From assembly GCA_031256095.1 (NCBI GenBank), contig JAIRRG010000040.1, positions 1 through 19,045 on the forward strand: a stretch of 19,045 nucleotides of DNA. Direction: 5' to 3'. Below the pieces are notes generated by a model that saw only the letters and a program-made list of their open reading frames with translations, did no database searches and was not told the DNA's origin. Origin of the DNA: Desulfobulbaceae bacterium (GTDB lineage: Bacteria; Desulfobacterota; Desulfobulbia; Desulfobulbales; Desulfocapsaceae). The position numbers and the translations under genes are program-made. How positions within the stretch are numbered: the stretch's first letter is position 1; the number at the start of each line of letters is the position of its first letter. Positions 1-8,779 of the stretch are shown here, piece by piece.

Positions 1-492
1 GTCGGTGACGGCGTAGGTGACGGTCGGATTGAAGTCCGTGATGCGCAGTTCAAATTTGTTGGCGAAGGTGGCCGGAAAAGGCTGGTCCCAGCGTTTACCA
101 AGACCATACGGCGTGGTGATCGAGAAACCGAAGCGCATATTCTGCCATTCCGGCGAGACAACGAAGAGAGTAGGAAGGCCGTAATCTTCGACCTTCGACC
201 TGCCGTTGTACAACGGGCTGCGGCTGTCTTGGTATTTCTCCGCTGTCAGGTGCAGATAGGTGCCGTCAACCTCGACCAGCCAGCCGTCTTTCAAAAAAGA
301 TACGGCGGCGGGGTTATAGTAGGCGGCATCGGCGGAGCTGGCCGAAGCGATATTGGCGCCGGCTTTCGCGGTTGAATCCACCGATTGTTCTGGGATACGA
401 TAACCGTTGGCAAAAGCCGTTCCGCCCGCGAGCAAGGAGGCGATCGCCACGCATGACAGCATTTTTTTGATGTTTTTCTCTCGTCTTCTCAT
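1..492 (-). CDS. fadL: FadL/TodX-family outer-membrane long-chain fatty acid transporter (N-terminal part, runs off the left edge)
   Basis: This is an open frame of 164 codons with no stop before the edge. It starts at an ATG (490-492) preceded by a GAGGAG ribosome-binding site. The protein opens with a basic stretch, a hydrophobic segment and AFA followed by NG, a typical Sec signal peptide of about 28 residues. The mature start NGYRIPEQS and a following NPAAVSFL segment are typical of the OMPP1/FadL/TodX family, in which the N-terminus plugs a 14-strand beta-barrel that passes long-chain fatty acids or other hydrophobic compounds across the outer membrane. Its ATG overlaps the TGA of the thioesterase gene as ATGA, so it is the last visible gene of the fad operon and probably translationally coupled. 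An internal ATG at codon 11 is a possible alternative start. Family assignment is good; the exact substrate is inferred from the operon. Confidence 0.8.
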   Translation of the reverse strand, partial: MRRREKNIKKMLSCVAIASLLAGGTAFANGYRIPEQSVDSTAKAGANIASASSADAAYYNPAAVSFLKDGWLVEVDGTYLHLTAEKYQDSRSPLYNGRSKVEDYGLPTLFVVSPEWQNMRFGFSITTPYGLGKRWDQPFPATFANKFELRITDFNPTVTYAVTD

Positions 493-959
493 GGTTTCTC
501 CTCGGGTTGAATTTTCGCCTGCCGTTGGCCTTGATCCAAATTGGACATTTGCTTCGCCAGCGAGATAAGCTCTTGTACTTCTGGGACATCTGCATTCATA
601 TCCAGCACTCGCCCGTTTCTGTCGGTAATGACAAAGGTGACGAGGGCGTCGGAGGCTACTTGGCCTGTATCCGCGACAACGATTTCCTGGCGTATGGTGG
701 CGCTGCGTCCACCGATGCGCTCAAGGCGGCTGCGCACCTCTATCGTCATCCCGAGTATGACCGCCAGGCGGTAGTTGACGTTGATATTGACGATGGCAAA
801 GGTCAGGCCCTTTTTCATCCATTGCCGCACGTCAATCGCCCGGTCAAACCAGGCCCAGCGGTCTTCCTCATAGAATTCCAGGTAGCGGGCGTTGTTGACG
901 TGTCCATAAAAATCGGTGTGATAGCCGCGTATCTTGATGCGGGTGATATGTCCTGCCAC
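489..959 (-). CDS. Hotdog-fold acyl-CoA thioesterase (FadM/YbgC/4HBT type)
   Basis: The 156-residue product has the length of a single-hotdog thioesterase. Near the N-terminus it carries the 4HBT active-site segment TDFYGHVNNARYLEFYEE, with the Asp that acts in catalysis in this family and the GHVNN loop. Such enzymes hydrolyse acyl-CoA to free acid and CoA in the cytoplasm; E. coli FadM does this to clear dead-end beta-oxidation intermediates. The start is a GTG, chosen because AAGGAGAG lies about 8 nt upstream. It sits 66 bp after the SCP2 gene and overlaps fadL by 4 bp. The role in relieving CoA trapping during beta-oxidation is inferred from context; the acyl-chain specificity cannot be read from the sequence. 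The C-terminal 20 or so residues are charged and Gln-rich, beyond the hotdog core. Confidence 0.82.
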   Translation of the reverse strand: MAGHITRIKIRGYHTDFYGHVNNARYLEFYEEDRWAWFDRAIDVRQWMKKGLTFAIVNINVNYRLAVILGMTIEVRSRLERIGGRSATIRQEIVVADTGQVASDALVTFVITDRNGRVLDMNADVPEVQELISLAKQMSNLDQGQRQAKIQPEEKP

Positions 960-1025
960 GTACTCTCTCCTTTCCTATTTCCATATCCAGGCTAGATTTT
1001 TAATTTCTTCAATATGAAAATGCAA

Positions 1026-1361
1026 TTACTCTTTGCCAAAACAGCGGAGAAAAGTCTCGAGCGCCGTAGGATTGTTAGATTTTATCTTGCCGCTGAGGAA
1101 AGCGCCCATGCCAGGCCGCTGTCCATCCCGCCAGATATTGATGAAAAAAGCGGCGGTGGTTTTGCACACGCAATCGGCGGCGTCAACGGTTTTGCCATCC
1201 TCGACTACGGCCCGCTCGCTGGTCAAACGCACCGTTTTCTTATTCTTTTCAAACGAGAAATAATAGTTCGCCGCCTGACTGACAACGCCAGGGACATACT
1301 GATTAGGCATAGCCGCGAACAGTTCGTCAATTAAACCAGCGTCCGCGTCAGGCGAAGACAT
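1026..1361 (-). CDS. Small SCP2 sterol/lipid-carrier domain protein
   Basis: This gene encodes a 111-residue protein matching a single SCP2 domain. It has a short helical start (LIDELFAAMP), a central strand region containing YYFSFEKNKKTVRL, and the characteristic late motif of this fold, here GMGAFLSGKIKSNN. SCP2 domains bind acyl-CoAs, fatty acids or sterols in a hydrophobic tunnel. The start at 1361 has GGAGG about 9 nt upstream and gives a 14-bp overlap with the end of the acyl-CoA dehydrogenase gene. The longer frame that begins further upstream lies wholly inside fadE and is not needed. Position in the operon suggests an acyl-CoA carrier or a partner of FadE, FadN or FadA, but this is inference. 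The SCP2 assignment rests on length, motif and context. Confidence 0.72.
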   Translation of the reverse strand: MSSPDADAGLIDELFAAMPNQYVPGVVSQAANYYFSFEKNKKTVRLTSERAVVEDGKTVDAADCVCKTTAAFFINIWRDGQRPGMGAFLSGKIKSNNPTALETFLRCFGKE

Positions 1362-3126
1362 AGCGCTCGTCCTCCAAGGCGGCTTTGGCCAGCAGACGTT
1401 TGGCGTCAAGCAGACCGGTGGCGTCGTATTTGCCGAAGCGGCGGATACCAGACAAAAGCATGGTTAGGGCATCGCCTTCCTCAATGTAGAAAACGCCGCG
1501 GCGGGCGGCGGTGGTGGCCGCTTCGTTGGCGGCAAAGGCGAAAACTTTGACTGCCGCTTGCAGCAGTTGCCGGCGTTTTTCACCGGCCTTGGCGAAATGT
1601 TTCTCCGCTCGCAGCACTGCGCTTTCCAAGGCGTAGATCTGAATGGCGATGTCAGCGGCGGCGATGAGGATTTCCTGTTCATCGTTGATCTTGTCGCGGA
1701 ATTTCTGGACGCCGCTGCCGGATAAAATCAAAAACAGGGTTTTCAGGTTTTCCACCAGCGCTTTTTCGGTGGCAAACGGCACATCCTCCACTTCCTCGAG
1801 GCCAGGCGTCATCAGCGCCTCGAAGGCTTTCATGGCTTTCTGTTGCAACGGTATTTCACCCTTCATGGCCTTGCGCAGGATCATGCCGGGGATCAGCATA
1901 CGGTTGACCTCGTTGGTGCCTTCGAAAATGCGGTTGATGCGTTCATCGCGGTAGAAACGCTCGGCTGGATATTCACTAATGAAACCGTAGCCCCCATGAA
2001 TCTGCAGCACTTCATCGACCACCTCGGCCAGGACATCACTGCAAAAAACCTTGGCGATGCTGCATTCGGCCGCGTATTCTTCGATGCCGCGCTGGTATTC
2101 TTCATAATAGTTGGGCAAGTCTTTCGGAATGGTCACCAGTTTATCGTCCAGTTGCCCGGCCAGACGGTAAACTAGTGACTCCGAGGCGTAGATCGCCGCC
2201 GTCATATTGGCTATCTTCTCTTGAATGGCTCCGAAGCGGCCGATCGGCGTGTTGAATTGCTTGCGGATATTGGCGTACTGAAGGCTTTGGGCTATCGCTT
2301 CTTTGGCGGCGCCGGTGACACAGGCCCCCAGTTTGAAGCGCCCGACGTTCAGGATATTGAAGGCGATTTTATGCCCTTTGCCTTTTTCGCCGAGCAGATT
2401 TTCCACTGGCACCTGGCAATTGTCGAGAATGATTTGCACCGTCGAAGAACCCTTGATGCCCAGCTTTTTCTCCTCCTTGCCGATAACCAGCCCTGGGAAG
2501 GTGCGCTCGACGAGGAAGGCGGTGAAATGCTGTTTGTCGATTTTGGCAAAGATGGTGTACAGGTCGGCGAAACCGCCATTGGTGATGAACTGTTTGGTGC
2601 CGTTCAGGATGTAGTGCTTGCCATCCGGTGACAGCGTGGCTGACGCTTGGGCGCCCAAGGCGTCGCTGCCGGAACCTGGTTCGGTCAGACAGTAAGAGGC
2701 GATCCATTCGCCGGACATCAATTTGTCGAGATATTTTCCCTTTTGCGCCTCAGTGCCGTAATAGATGAGCGGCAGGCTGCCGATGCCGGTGTGGGCAATG
2801 AGGGCGACGGAAAAGGCGCCGCTGCGGGCGATCTTTTCGCTGACCACCATGCCGGTGGCCTTATCGAGCTCAAGGCCGCCGTACTTTTCCGGCGCGTCCA
2901 TCATGAGAAATCCCAACTCGCCAGCCCGGCGCAGCCCGGCAATGACTTTGCTGAAATCCTGTTGGTCGATTTCCTCCACATGCGGCATGATTTCCGTGGC
3001 GATGAACTGATCGGCGGTGTTGGCCATCTGCCGTTGTTCATCGGAGAAGTCTTCCGGCGTAAAGACGTCGGCGCATGGCGTTTCGGCGACGAGGTATTCG
3101 CCGCCTTTGACAAGTTTTTTGCTCAT
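1348..3126 (-). CDS. fadE: Acyl-CoA dehydrogenase, long (about 590 aa) VLCAD/FadE type
   Basis: The 592-residue flavoprotein oxidises acyl-CoA to trans-2-enoyl-CoA, the first step of beta-oxidation, normally passing electrons to ETF. Visible features are the N-terminal helical domain, the FAD/substrate segment CLTEPGSGSDA (about 146-156), the middle beta-domain, the helix ending in QIHGGYGFISEYP (about 375-387), and RIFEGTNEVNR, in which Glu402 aligns with the catalytic base of medium-chain-type dehydrogenases. About 180 residues follow the core, as in mitochondrial VLCAD/ACAD9 and Bacillus FadE rather than the 380-residue short enzymes. The ATG at 3126 was chosen because MSKK begins after an AGGA ribosome-binding site; the extra 22 upstream codons overlap fadA. 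It lies 22 bp after fadA. No ETF genes are in the window. Confidence 0.93.
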   Translation of the reverse strand: MSKKLVKGGEYLVAETPCADVFTPEDFSDEQRQMANTADQFIATEIMPHVEEIDQQDFSKVIAGLRRAGELGFLMMDAPEKYGGLELDKATGMVVSEKIARSGAFSVALIAHTGIGSLPLIYYGTEAQKGKYLDKLMSGEWIASYCLTEPGSGSDALGAQASATLSPDGKHYILNGTKQFITNGGFADLYTIFAKIDKQHFTAFLVERTFPGLVIGKEEKKLGIKGSSTVQIILDNCQVPVENLLGEKGKGHKIAFNILNVGRFKLGACVTGAAKEAIAQSLQYANIRKQFNTPIGRFGAIQEKIANMTAAIYASESLVYRLAGQLDDKLVTIPKDLPNYYEEYQRGIEEYAAECSIAKVFCSDVLAEVVDEVLQIHGGYGFISEYPAERFYRDERINRIFEGTNEVNRMLIPGMILRKAMKGEIPLQQKAMKAFEALMTPGLEEVEDVPFATEKALVENLKTLFLILSGSGVQKFRDKINDEQEILIAAADIAIQIYALESAVLRAEKHFAKAGEKRRQLLQAAVKVFAFAANEAATTAARRGVFYIEEGDALTMLLSGIRRFGKYDATGLLDAKRLLAKAALEDERYVFA

Positions 3127-3148
3127 GATTCGATCCTCGCTCGCTTGA

Positions 3149-4321
3149 TTATAATTTTTCATAAATGCCGGCCGCGCCCATGCCGCCGCCAATGCACATC
3201 GACACCATGCCGTAACGCAGTTTTCGTTTGCCCATTTCGTGTAGCAGGGTGGCGGTCAGTTTGGCGCCGGTGCAGCCCAGCGGGTGTCCGAGGGCGATGG
3301 CCCCACCGTTGACATTGATGATATCCGGGTTCAACCCCAGGGTGTTGACAATGGCCAGGGCCTGAGCGGCAAATGCCTCGTTCAACTCAATCAGTTGGAT
3401 TTCTTCCTGACGTAAACCAGCCAACTTCAGGACCGCCGGGATGGCGACGATCGGGCCGATGCCCATTACTTCCGGCGGCACGCCTTTAACCGCGAAGGCG
3501 ATGAAACGGCCGAAGGGCTGTTTGCCGGTTTTTTTCAGATAGTCTTCGGAAACCAGCATCGTCATCGCCGCCCCATCGGTGGTCTGCGACGAGTTGCCGG
3601 CGGTGACCACGCCATCGGTTTTGAACACCGGGCGCAGTTTGGCTAGGCTTTCGACGGTGGTGCCGGGCCGGACGCCGTCGTCAATATCGACGATGCTTTT
3701 CTTCTTTTGCATCTTGCCGTTAACCAAGCGGCAGTCTTCGACCTCGACCGGGATGATTTCGTCGCGGAAACGGCCATTACTAATGGCCGCCGCCGCCTTG
3801 GCGTGGCTCCCGGCGGCGAATTCATCCATCCTCTGCCGGGAGACGTTATATTTTTCCGCCACCAATTCGGCGGTGATGCCCATGTTCGAGTAGTTCTCCT
3901 CCCTGACCGTGACCAGGCCTGGATTGGCGGCGTATTTCAGGCCACCCATCGGCACGCGGCTCATCGATTCGACGCCGCCGGCGATGATACAGTCGGCAAA
4001 GCCGCACATGATCCGTTCGGCGGCATGGGCGATACTTTGCAGACCGGAGGAACAGAAACGGTTGATGGTTTCGCCGGCGACTTCCACGGGCAGCCCGGCC
4101 CGCAAGGCAGCAACGCGCCCAACATTCATCCCCTGCTCCGCTTCCGGAAACGAACAGCCGATAGAGACATCATCGATTAAGGCCGGATCAGCACCGCTCC
4201 GCTCCATGAGTCCCCGGATGGCCAAAGCCGCCAGGTCATCGGGGCGCATGTCCTTGAATTTTCCTTTATTAGCCCGGCAACCGGCAGTGCGATAGCTGGC
4301 CAGGATATAAGCTGGTTTCAT
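3149..4321 (-). CDS. fadA: Acetyl-CoA acyltransferase (3-ketoacyl-CoA thiolase)
   Basis: The 390-residue thiolase cleaves 3-ketoacyl-CoA with CoA to acetyl-CoA and a shortened acyl-CoA. All thiolase signatures are present: the nucleophilic Cys90 in NRFCSSGLQ, NEAFAAQALA, His346 in GGAIALGHPLGCTGAK, and the second active Cys376 in SMCIGGGMGAAGI. The length is normal for the family. The start at 4321 has GAGGA just upstream; the longer open frame reaching toward 4588 lies over fadN and has no thiolase sequence. It follows fadN by 44 bp and precedes fadE by 22 bp, an order seen in the Bacillus fadNAE operon. A biosynthetic acetoacetyl-CoA thiolase role is possible for the family, but the operon argues for degradation. 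Confidence 0.95.
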   Translation of the reverse strand: MKPAYILASYRTAGCRANKGKFKDMRPDDLAALAIRGLMERSGADPALIDDVSIGCSFPEAEQGMNVGRVAALRAGLPVEVAGETINRFCSSGLQSIAHAAERIMCGFADCIIAGGVESMSRVPMGGLKYAANPGLVTVREENYSNMGITAELVAEKYNVSRQRMDEFAAGSHAKAAAAISNGRFRDEIIPVEVEDCRLVNGKMQKKKSIVDIDDGVRPGTTVESLAKLRPVFKTDGVVTAGNSSQTTDGAAMTMLVSEDYLKKTGKQPFGRFIAFAVKGVPPEVMGIGPIVAIPAVLKLAGLRQEEIQLIELNEAFAAQALAIVNTLGLNPDIINVNGGAIALGHPLGCTGAKLTATLLHEMGKRKLRYGMVSMCIGGGMGAAGIYEKL

Positions 4322-4365
4322 AGTGTCCTCGCAAAAAATAATTCTTAATAACGCCGTAAAGCCGG

Positions 4366-6753
4366 TTAATTGCGCAGCGCCTTGCCCTTTTTCAGCATGT
4401 GCTGCACCCGCTCCGCCGTCTTTTTGTTGCCGCACAGTTTGAGGAAGGTTTCGCGCTCCAGTTGCAGCAGATAATCCTCGGTGACCAAGGTGCCGGGGTT
4501 GACATCGCCACCGCAGATGACCAGGGCGATCTGGCTGGCTATCTCGTATTCGTATTCGGTGATGAAGGAACCCATCTTCATGTTCCACAGCTGGCTCTTA
4601 ATACTGGCGGCGATACCCCGACCCGGCGCGGCAATATCGGTTCGCGGCAGCGGCGGCTGGTAGTTGACAGCCAAAGCCAAGACTTTTTGCTTGGCGTCGG
4701 CAATCAAGCGCTCAATGTCCATGGTGATGCTGTCACCTCCGCGCATGTAGTTCATGCCAAAGAGTTCCACCGCTCCCATTGACACGGTGGCCATGGCGAT
4801 CTGCTGGAAATGCTTGAAGATGAAAGGCTGCGGGTCGGTGCCATTGACCGCCGCCAGATCGACGGCCCGCAGGCACATTTCTTTAGTGCCGCCGCCGGCC
4901 GGCAAGAGGCCGACGCCAATTTCCACCAGGCCCATGTAGGTTTCGGCGTGGGCGCAAATGGCATCAGAATGCAGGCAATACTCGCCGCCGCCGCCTAGGG
5001 TCATGCCAAAAGGCGCGGCCACCACCGGAACCTTGGCGTATTTCAAGGCCATGGTCGCCTTTTGGAAGGCTTTGATCGCCAGGTTAATATCGTCATAGGC
5101 CCCTTCGGCCATAGCCACGGCCATCATCATCAGGTTGGCGCCAACGGAAAAATTCTTCCCTTGGTTGCCGACCACCAGGCCGACGCCTTCACGCTCGGCC
5201 CTGGCCACCGCTTTGAGGGTCATGGCCAGAATATCGGAAGTGACGGCGTTCATTTTCGAATGAAATTGCAGGCAAAATACACCATCACCCAGATCGAGCA
5301 CTGAGCAGTTGCCGCATTTTTCCACCACCCGCCCGGCCTTTTTCAGGATGTCGAGATTGATCTGACCTTCTGGAACTGGCATCGGGCGATAAGCGCTGGC
5401 GCTCAGATCGAAGTATTGCCGCTGACCTTGATCGCCATCGCGGTAGAAGGCGGTGACCGGCTTGAGAATTTCCGGCACCGCCATGCCATCTTTCGTGGCG
5501 CGGCGGACAAAATTCTCAACGCCGATGGCGTCAAGCATTTCAAATGGCCCCAGCTCCCAATTGAAGCCCCAGCGCATGGCCTGATCGATATTGACCACAT
5601 CCGAAGCGATTTCCGGGATGCGGTTGCAGGCGTAGATCAGGGTGTCGCGTAGCGACTTCCAGGCGAATTCGGCCGCCTTGTCCTGGCCGTTAACGACGGT
5701 TTTAAGCCTTTCGCTGGCACTATCAATTTGCCGGCCCGCTTCTATTGAGGCGAATTTTGGTCTGACGGTGGGCTTGTATTCGCCGCTCTCGTAGTCGTAA
5801 TAGAAAATTTGTCTCTTGCCGTCGGTCTTTTCCTTTTTGTAGAAGCCTTGGCGGGTTTTATCGCCGAGCAGTTTTTTTGCCAGCATGTCCTGGATGAAAG
5901 GCGGAAGCTGGAAGACGGCACGCTCCTCGTCATCAGGTAGGGTTTCCCAGGAATTGCTGGCGACATGCGCCAGCGTATCGAGGCCAACCAGATCGGAGGT
6001 GCGGAAGGCGGCGCTCTTCGGCCGGCCGGTTGCTGGACCGGCCACCGCATCCACTTCCTCGACGGTCAGGCCCATGGCCATCATGTGCTGGATTGATTTC
6101 AAAATGGCGTAGACGCCGATGCGGTTGGCGACGAAATTCGGCGTGTCTTTGCCAAAAACCACGCCCTTGCCGAGGACGCGCCGCATGAAATCAGCCATGG
6201 CGGTCAGGACCTCCGGGTCAGTTTCGGCGCAGGGCACCAGTTCCATCAAACGCATGTAGCGCGGCGGATTGAAGAAATGGGTGACGAGAAAACGCCTGCG
6301 CATCTCCTCCGGCAATGCCTTCGCCATCTCGTTCACCGACAGGCCGCTGGTGTTGGTTGTCAGTATGGCGTCTTTGCCGAGATGGGGTGCTATTTTTGCC
6401 AGCAGCGACAGCTTGATCGGCATGTGTTCGACGACCACCTCGACCACCCAGTCGTAGGCTGTCAGTTTGCCGAGATCATCCTCCAGATTGCCCACTGCTA
6501 TCCGTTTGGCGTAGTCTTTAACAAAGAGTGGCGCCGGTTTCATCTTCAATAAGCCGTCCAACCCGGCCTGGGCAATGCGATTGCGGAAGGGCGGGCTATC
6601 GATGGCCAGTCCTTTGGCTTTTTCCTCTGGCGTCAGTTCCTTGGGGACAATGTCCAGCATCAGCACTTCCAACCCGGCATTGGCCAGATGCGCGGCGATG
6701 GTGGCGCCCATGACGCCGGCTCCAAGCACGGCTGCGCGATGTATTCGCTTCAT
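4366..6753 (-). CDS. fadN: FadN-type bifunctional 3-hydroxyacyl-CoA dehydrogenase / enoyl-CoA hydratase
   Basis: This 795-residue enzyme should carry out hydration of enoyl-CoA and NAD-dependent oxidation of L-3-hydroxyacyl-CoA. The N-terminal Rossmann domain starts with LGAGVMGATIA (GxGxxG at 11-16); THFFNPP (about His159) with ELVP is the dehydrogenase active-site region, followed by the C-terminal dehydrogenase domains to about residue 450. A crotonase domain occupies about 480-700, with NFSVGANL (oxyanion hole) and GGGGEY plus LVEIG, supplying Glu591 and Glu611 at the positions of the two catalytic glutamates of enoyl-CoA hydratase. The order HAD then crotonase is that of Bacillus FadN and is the reverse of E. 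coli FadB. The ATG follows a GGGAG ribosome-binding site. It lies 52 bp after the acyl-CoA synthetase gene and 44 bp before fadA. Confidence 0.93.
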   Translation of the reverse strand: MKRIHRAAVLGAGVMGATIAAHLANAGLEVLMLDIVPKELTPEEKAKGLAIDSPPFRNRIAQAGLDGLLKMKPAPLFVKDYAKRIAVGNLEDDLGKLTAYDWVVEVVVEHMPIKLSLLAKIAPHLGKDAILTTNTSGLSVNEMAKALPEEMRRRFLVTHFFNPPRYMRLMELVPCAETDPEVLTAMADFMRRVLGKGVVFGKDTPNFVANRIGVYAILKSIQHMMAMGLTVEEVDAVAGPATGRPKSAAFRTSDLVGLDTLAHVASNSWETLPDDEERAVFQLPPFIQDMLAKKLLGDKTRQGFYKKEKTDGKRQIFYYDYESGEYKPTVRPKFASIEAGRQIDSASERLKTVVNGQDKAAEFAWKSLRDTLIYACNRIPEIASDVVNIDQAMRWGFNWELGPFEMLDAIGVENFVRRATKDGMAVPEILKPVTAFYRDGDQGQRQYFDLSASAYRPMPVPEGQINLDILKKAGRVVEKCGNCSVLDLGDGVFCLQFHSKMNAVTSDILAMTLKAVARAEREGVGLVVGNQGKNFSVGANLMMMAVAMAEGAYDDINLAIKAFQKATMALKYAKVPVVAAPFGMTLGGGGEYCLHSDAICAHAETYMGLVEIGVGLLPAGGGTKEMCLRAVDLAAVNGTDPQPFIFKHFQQIAMATVSMGAVELFGMNYMRGGDSITMDIERLIADAKQKVLALAVNYQPPLPRTDIAAPGRGIAASIKSQLWNMKMGSFITEYEYEIASQIALVICGGDVNPGTLVTEDYLLQLERETFLKLCGNKKTAERVQHMLKKGKALRN

Positions 6754-6805
6754 AAGATGGTCTCCCTGTGGTTTGCGGCCCGCCCCAATCGGCGGCGGCC
6801 ATCGG

Positions 6806-8656
6806 TCATGCTCCGGTAACCGGCTTATTACGCATATCTATCCGGCTGTCGGCGGCAGCGTATAACTCTTCAATTAAGTCTTTATATCTCCGTGATATTA
6901 CCCGCCGTTTCAGCTTCATAGTCGAAGTCAGCTCACCGTCGGCGATGGTAAAATCACCGGCGAGTACCGCGAAATTTTTGATCGTGCTGTACGACGGCAA
7001 ATCGGCGTTCAATTTATCGATAACGCTCTGATACACTTCAACAATACGTGGATTGTTCACCAGTTCGTGCATGTCGATGAAGTGGATATCCAGCTCGCGG
7101 CTGAGAGCGAAGAGACGCTCAAGGTTTGGGGTGAGAATGGCCACCAGATAGGGCCTACGGTCGCCGATGACGATGGCCTGCTCGATGTATTTGCTGAGTC
7201 GCAACTCACCTTCCAGCGGCTGCGGCGCGACGTTTTTGCCGCCGGCGGTGACGATCAGTTCTTTCTTGCGGTCAACGATGTAGATGAAACCTTCCTCGTC
7301 GATGCGGGCGATGTCGCCGGTTCTGAACCAGCCGTCGCCCATGGCCTCGCGGGTGGCCTCCTCGTTTTTATAGTAGCCTTGCATCAGTTGCGGGCCGCGC
7401 ATCAGCAGTTCGCCGTCTTCAGCCAGCTTAACCTCGGTTTTGGCCAGCGCCTTGCCCACCGAGGCGAAACGTATATTCTGCCGGTTGCAGACACAGATAA
7501 CAGGGCTTGTTTCGGTCAGGCCATAGCCGTTAAATACCGGCATACCGATGGCCCACATGAAGCGCGTGATCACCTCGTCAAGCGGCGCGCCGCCGCAGAG
7601 GAAAAATTTGATCCGCCCGCCGAAACGTTTGCGAATAGCGGAAAAGACCAGTTTATCGTAAAAGAGGTACTGCCAGGACAAAAGCCCTGGATTTTGCTGG
7701 TGGACATATTTTTTCTCGACATAGCGTTGGCCGATCGCCAGTGCCCGATGGAACAACTTTTGTTTGAAGGGGCCAGCTTGGTGGGCGCTATCGTATACCC
7801 GTGAATGGATTTTTTCAAACAGCCGGGGGACGGAAACCATGACTTCCGGGCGGATTTCGCTCATGTTTTCCATGACTACCTTCGGATTTTCCGCGAAGGC
7901 CACGTGATTGCCGAGCATCAGGTTGGCATAATAACCGGCGGAGCGCTCAAAGACATGGCTTAAGGGCAGGAAGCTGAGGAAAGTCATGGGGCTGGCGATC
8001 TCGTCAAGGGCTTGCAAACCGTAATGGGCGTTTGACATGATGTTGCCCTGGCTCAACACCACTCCCTTTGGCACTCCGGTTGTCCCCGATGTGTAGATAA
8101 TAGTCAGGATATCATCTTGGTGAACGGCGTCAATGCCAGCCTCTATCTGTTTCTTCTTCTCCTCACTCAGCGGAATTTCCGGTTCCGACAGTTGAAACTG
8201 ACTGACTACCGGGAAACTCTTGTCGCCGATGAATTGCTCGAAGGAGACAACCATTCTCACTCTCGGAATCAGCTCCCGCACCGACAGCAGCTTTTCGTAC
8301 TGCTGCCTGGTGGAAACAAAAACCACTTCCGCTTCGCTATGATTGATGATATAGGCGGCTTCGTGGCCGGTATCGGTGGCATAAACCGGCGCCGATATGG
8401 CCCGGCAGGCCTGAATAGAAAAATCGGCGATGGCCCAGCCGAGACGGTTTTCCGAGAAAATTGCCACCCGGTCACCGGGCCGGACACCAATTTTCGCCAG
8501 TCCCCGCGCGTGCATCAGTACTCGCTCATAGAACTGTTCGTAGGTCAGTGACAGATATTTGCCCTTTTTCTTGTAACTGACCGCCGTGCGCGGTCCATAG
8601 TGCCCGATATTGTTCTTGATGACGGAAAGGATGGAGTTATACGCTAGAAAGTCCAT
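6806..8656 (-). CDS. Long-chain fatty acid--CoA ligase (AMP-forming, FadD15-like)
   Basis: The 616-residue adenylate-forming enzyme activates free fatty acids to acyl-CoA. Motifs in order: P-loop YTSGTTGVPKG (188-198), GYGLTETSP (about 378-385), WFRTGDIARID (443-453), and DRKKELIVTAGGKNVAPQ (462-479), then LTSTMKLKRR near 577-585, where the family has its C-terminal active-site lysine. This pattern with GGKNVAPQ is that of the roughly 600-residue long-chain synthetases (FadD15/AasS-like), not E. coli FadD. Three in-frame ATGs exist (8713, 8701, 8656). The last was chosen because it matches the family start (MDFLAYNSI) and is preceded by a G-rich GGGGG stretch, although no start has a strong ribosome-binding site. 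It is the first gene of the fad operon, after a 238-bp intergenic region. Chain-length preference is inferred. Confidence 0.9.
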   Translation of the reverse strand: MDFLAYNSILSVIKNNIGHYGPRTAVSYKKKGKYLSLTYEQFYERVLMHARGLAKIGVRPGDRVAIFSENRLGWAIADFSIQACRAISAPVYATDTGHEAAYIINHSEAEVVFVSTRQQYEKLLSVRELIPRVRMVVSFEQFIGDKSFPVVSQFQLSEPEIPLSEEKKKQIEAGIDAVHQDDILTIIYTSGTTGVPKGVVLSQGNIMSNAHYGLQALDEIASPMTFLSFLPLSHVFERSAGYYANLMLGNHVAFAENPKVVMENMSEIRPEVMVSVPRLFEKIHSRVYDSAHQAGPFKQKLFHRALAIGQRYVEKKYVHQQNPGLLSWQYLFYDKLVFSAIRKRFGGRIKFFLCGGAPLDEVITRFMWAIGMPVFNGYGLTETSPVICVCNRQNIRFASVGKALAKTEVKLAEDGELLMRGPQLMQGYYKNEEATREAMGDGWFRTGDIARIDEEGFIYIVDRKKELIVTAGGKNVAPQPLEGELRLSKYIEQAIVIGDRRPYLVAILTPNLERLFALSRELDIHFIDMHELVNNPRIVEVYQSVIDKLNADLPSYSTIKNFAVLAGDFTIADGELTSTMKLKRRVISRRYKDLIEELYAAADSRIDMRNKPVTGA

Positions 8657-8750
8657 GGGCGCCCCCGATGAGAAAGTTATTCTTCGTTGATTCCCATTCA
8701 TCAACAAAAGCAAAGCGGCATTGTGAATATGATTTGATTTTCATCTCCTT

Positions 8751-8779
8751 CCATAAAAGGAGAATAAAAACATCGTCAA
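8751..8779 (-). promoter_or_regulatory. Candidate downstream tandem promoter for the fad operon
   Basis: The second copy of the duplicated block carries TTGACG (8774-8779, five of six to the -35 consensus). The -10 is less clear: TTATGG at a 17-bp spacing, or TTTTAT at 15 bp. It repeats the layout of the promoter candidate 73 bp upstream, including the ACGCATCGACAT box. It may be a second start or only a remnant of the duplication. Confidence 0.3.

Noticed and set aside
507..995. Plus-strand open frames opposite the thioesterase and fad genes
   Set aside because: These are antisense shadows of strongly supported genes; they lack ribosome-binding sites and recognisable motifs.
3149..4588. Thiolase extended to an upstream start at 4588
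   Set aside because: The extra 89 codons lie over the end of fadN, are not thiolase-like, and the ATG at 4321 has a good ribosome-binding site and matches the family start.
7911..7916. CACGTG core inside the acyl-CoA synthetase gene as a second parS
   Set aside because: The flanking bases do not match the parS arms, so only the 6-bp core is shared, which is expected by chance.
8697..8746. Small ORF starting at the ATG within AAGGAGATG upstream of the acyl-CoA synthetase gene
   Set aside because: The ATG is fused to the purine-rich stretch with no spacing, and the peptide shows no recognisable feature; a leader peptide cannot be supported.
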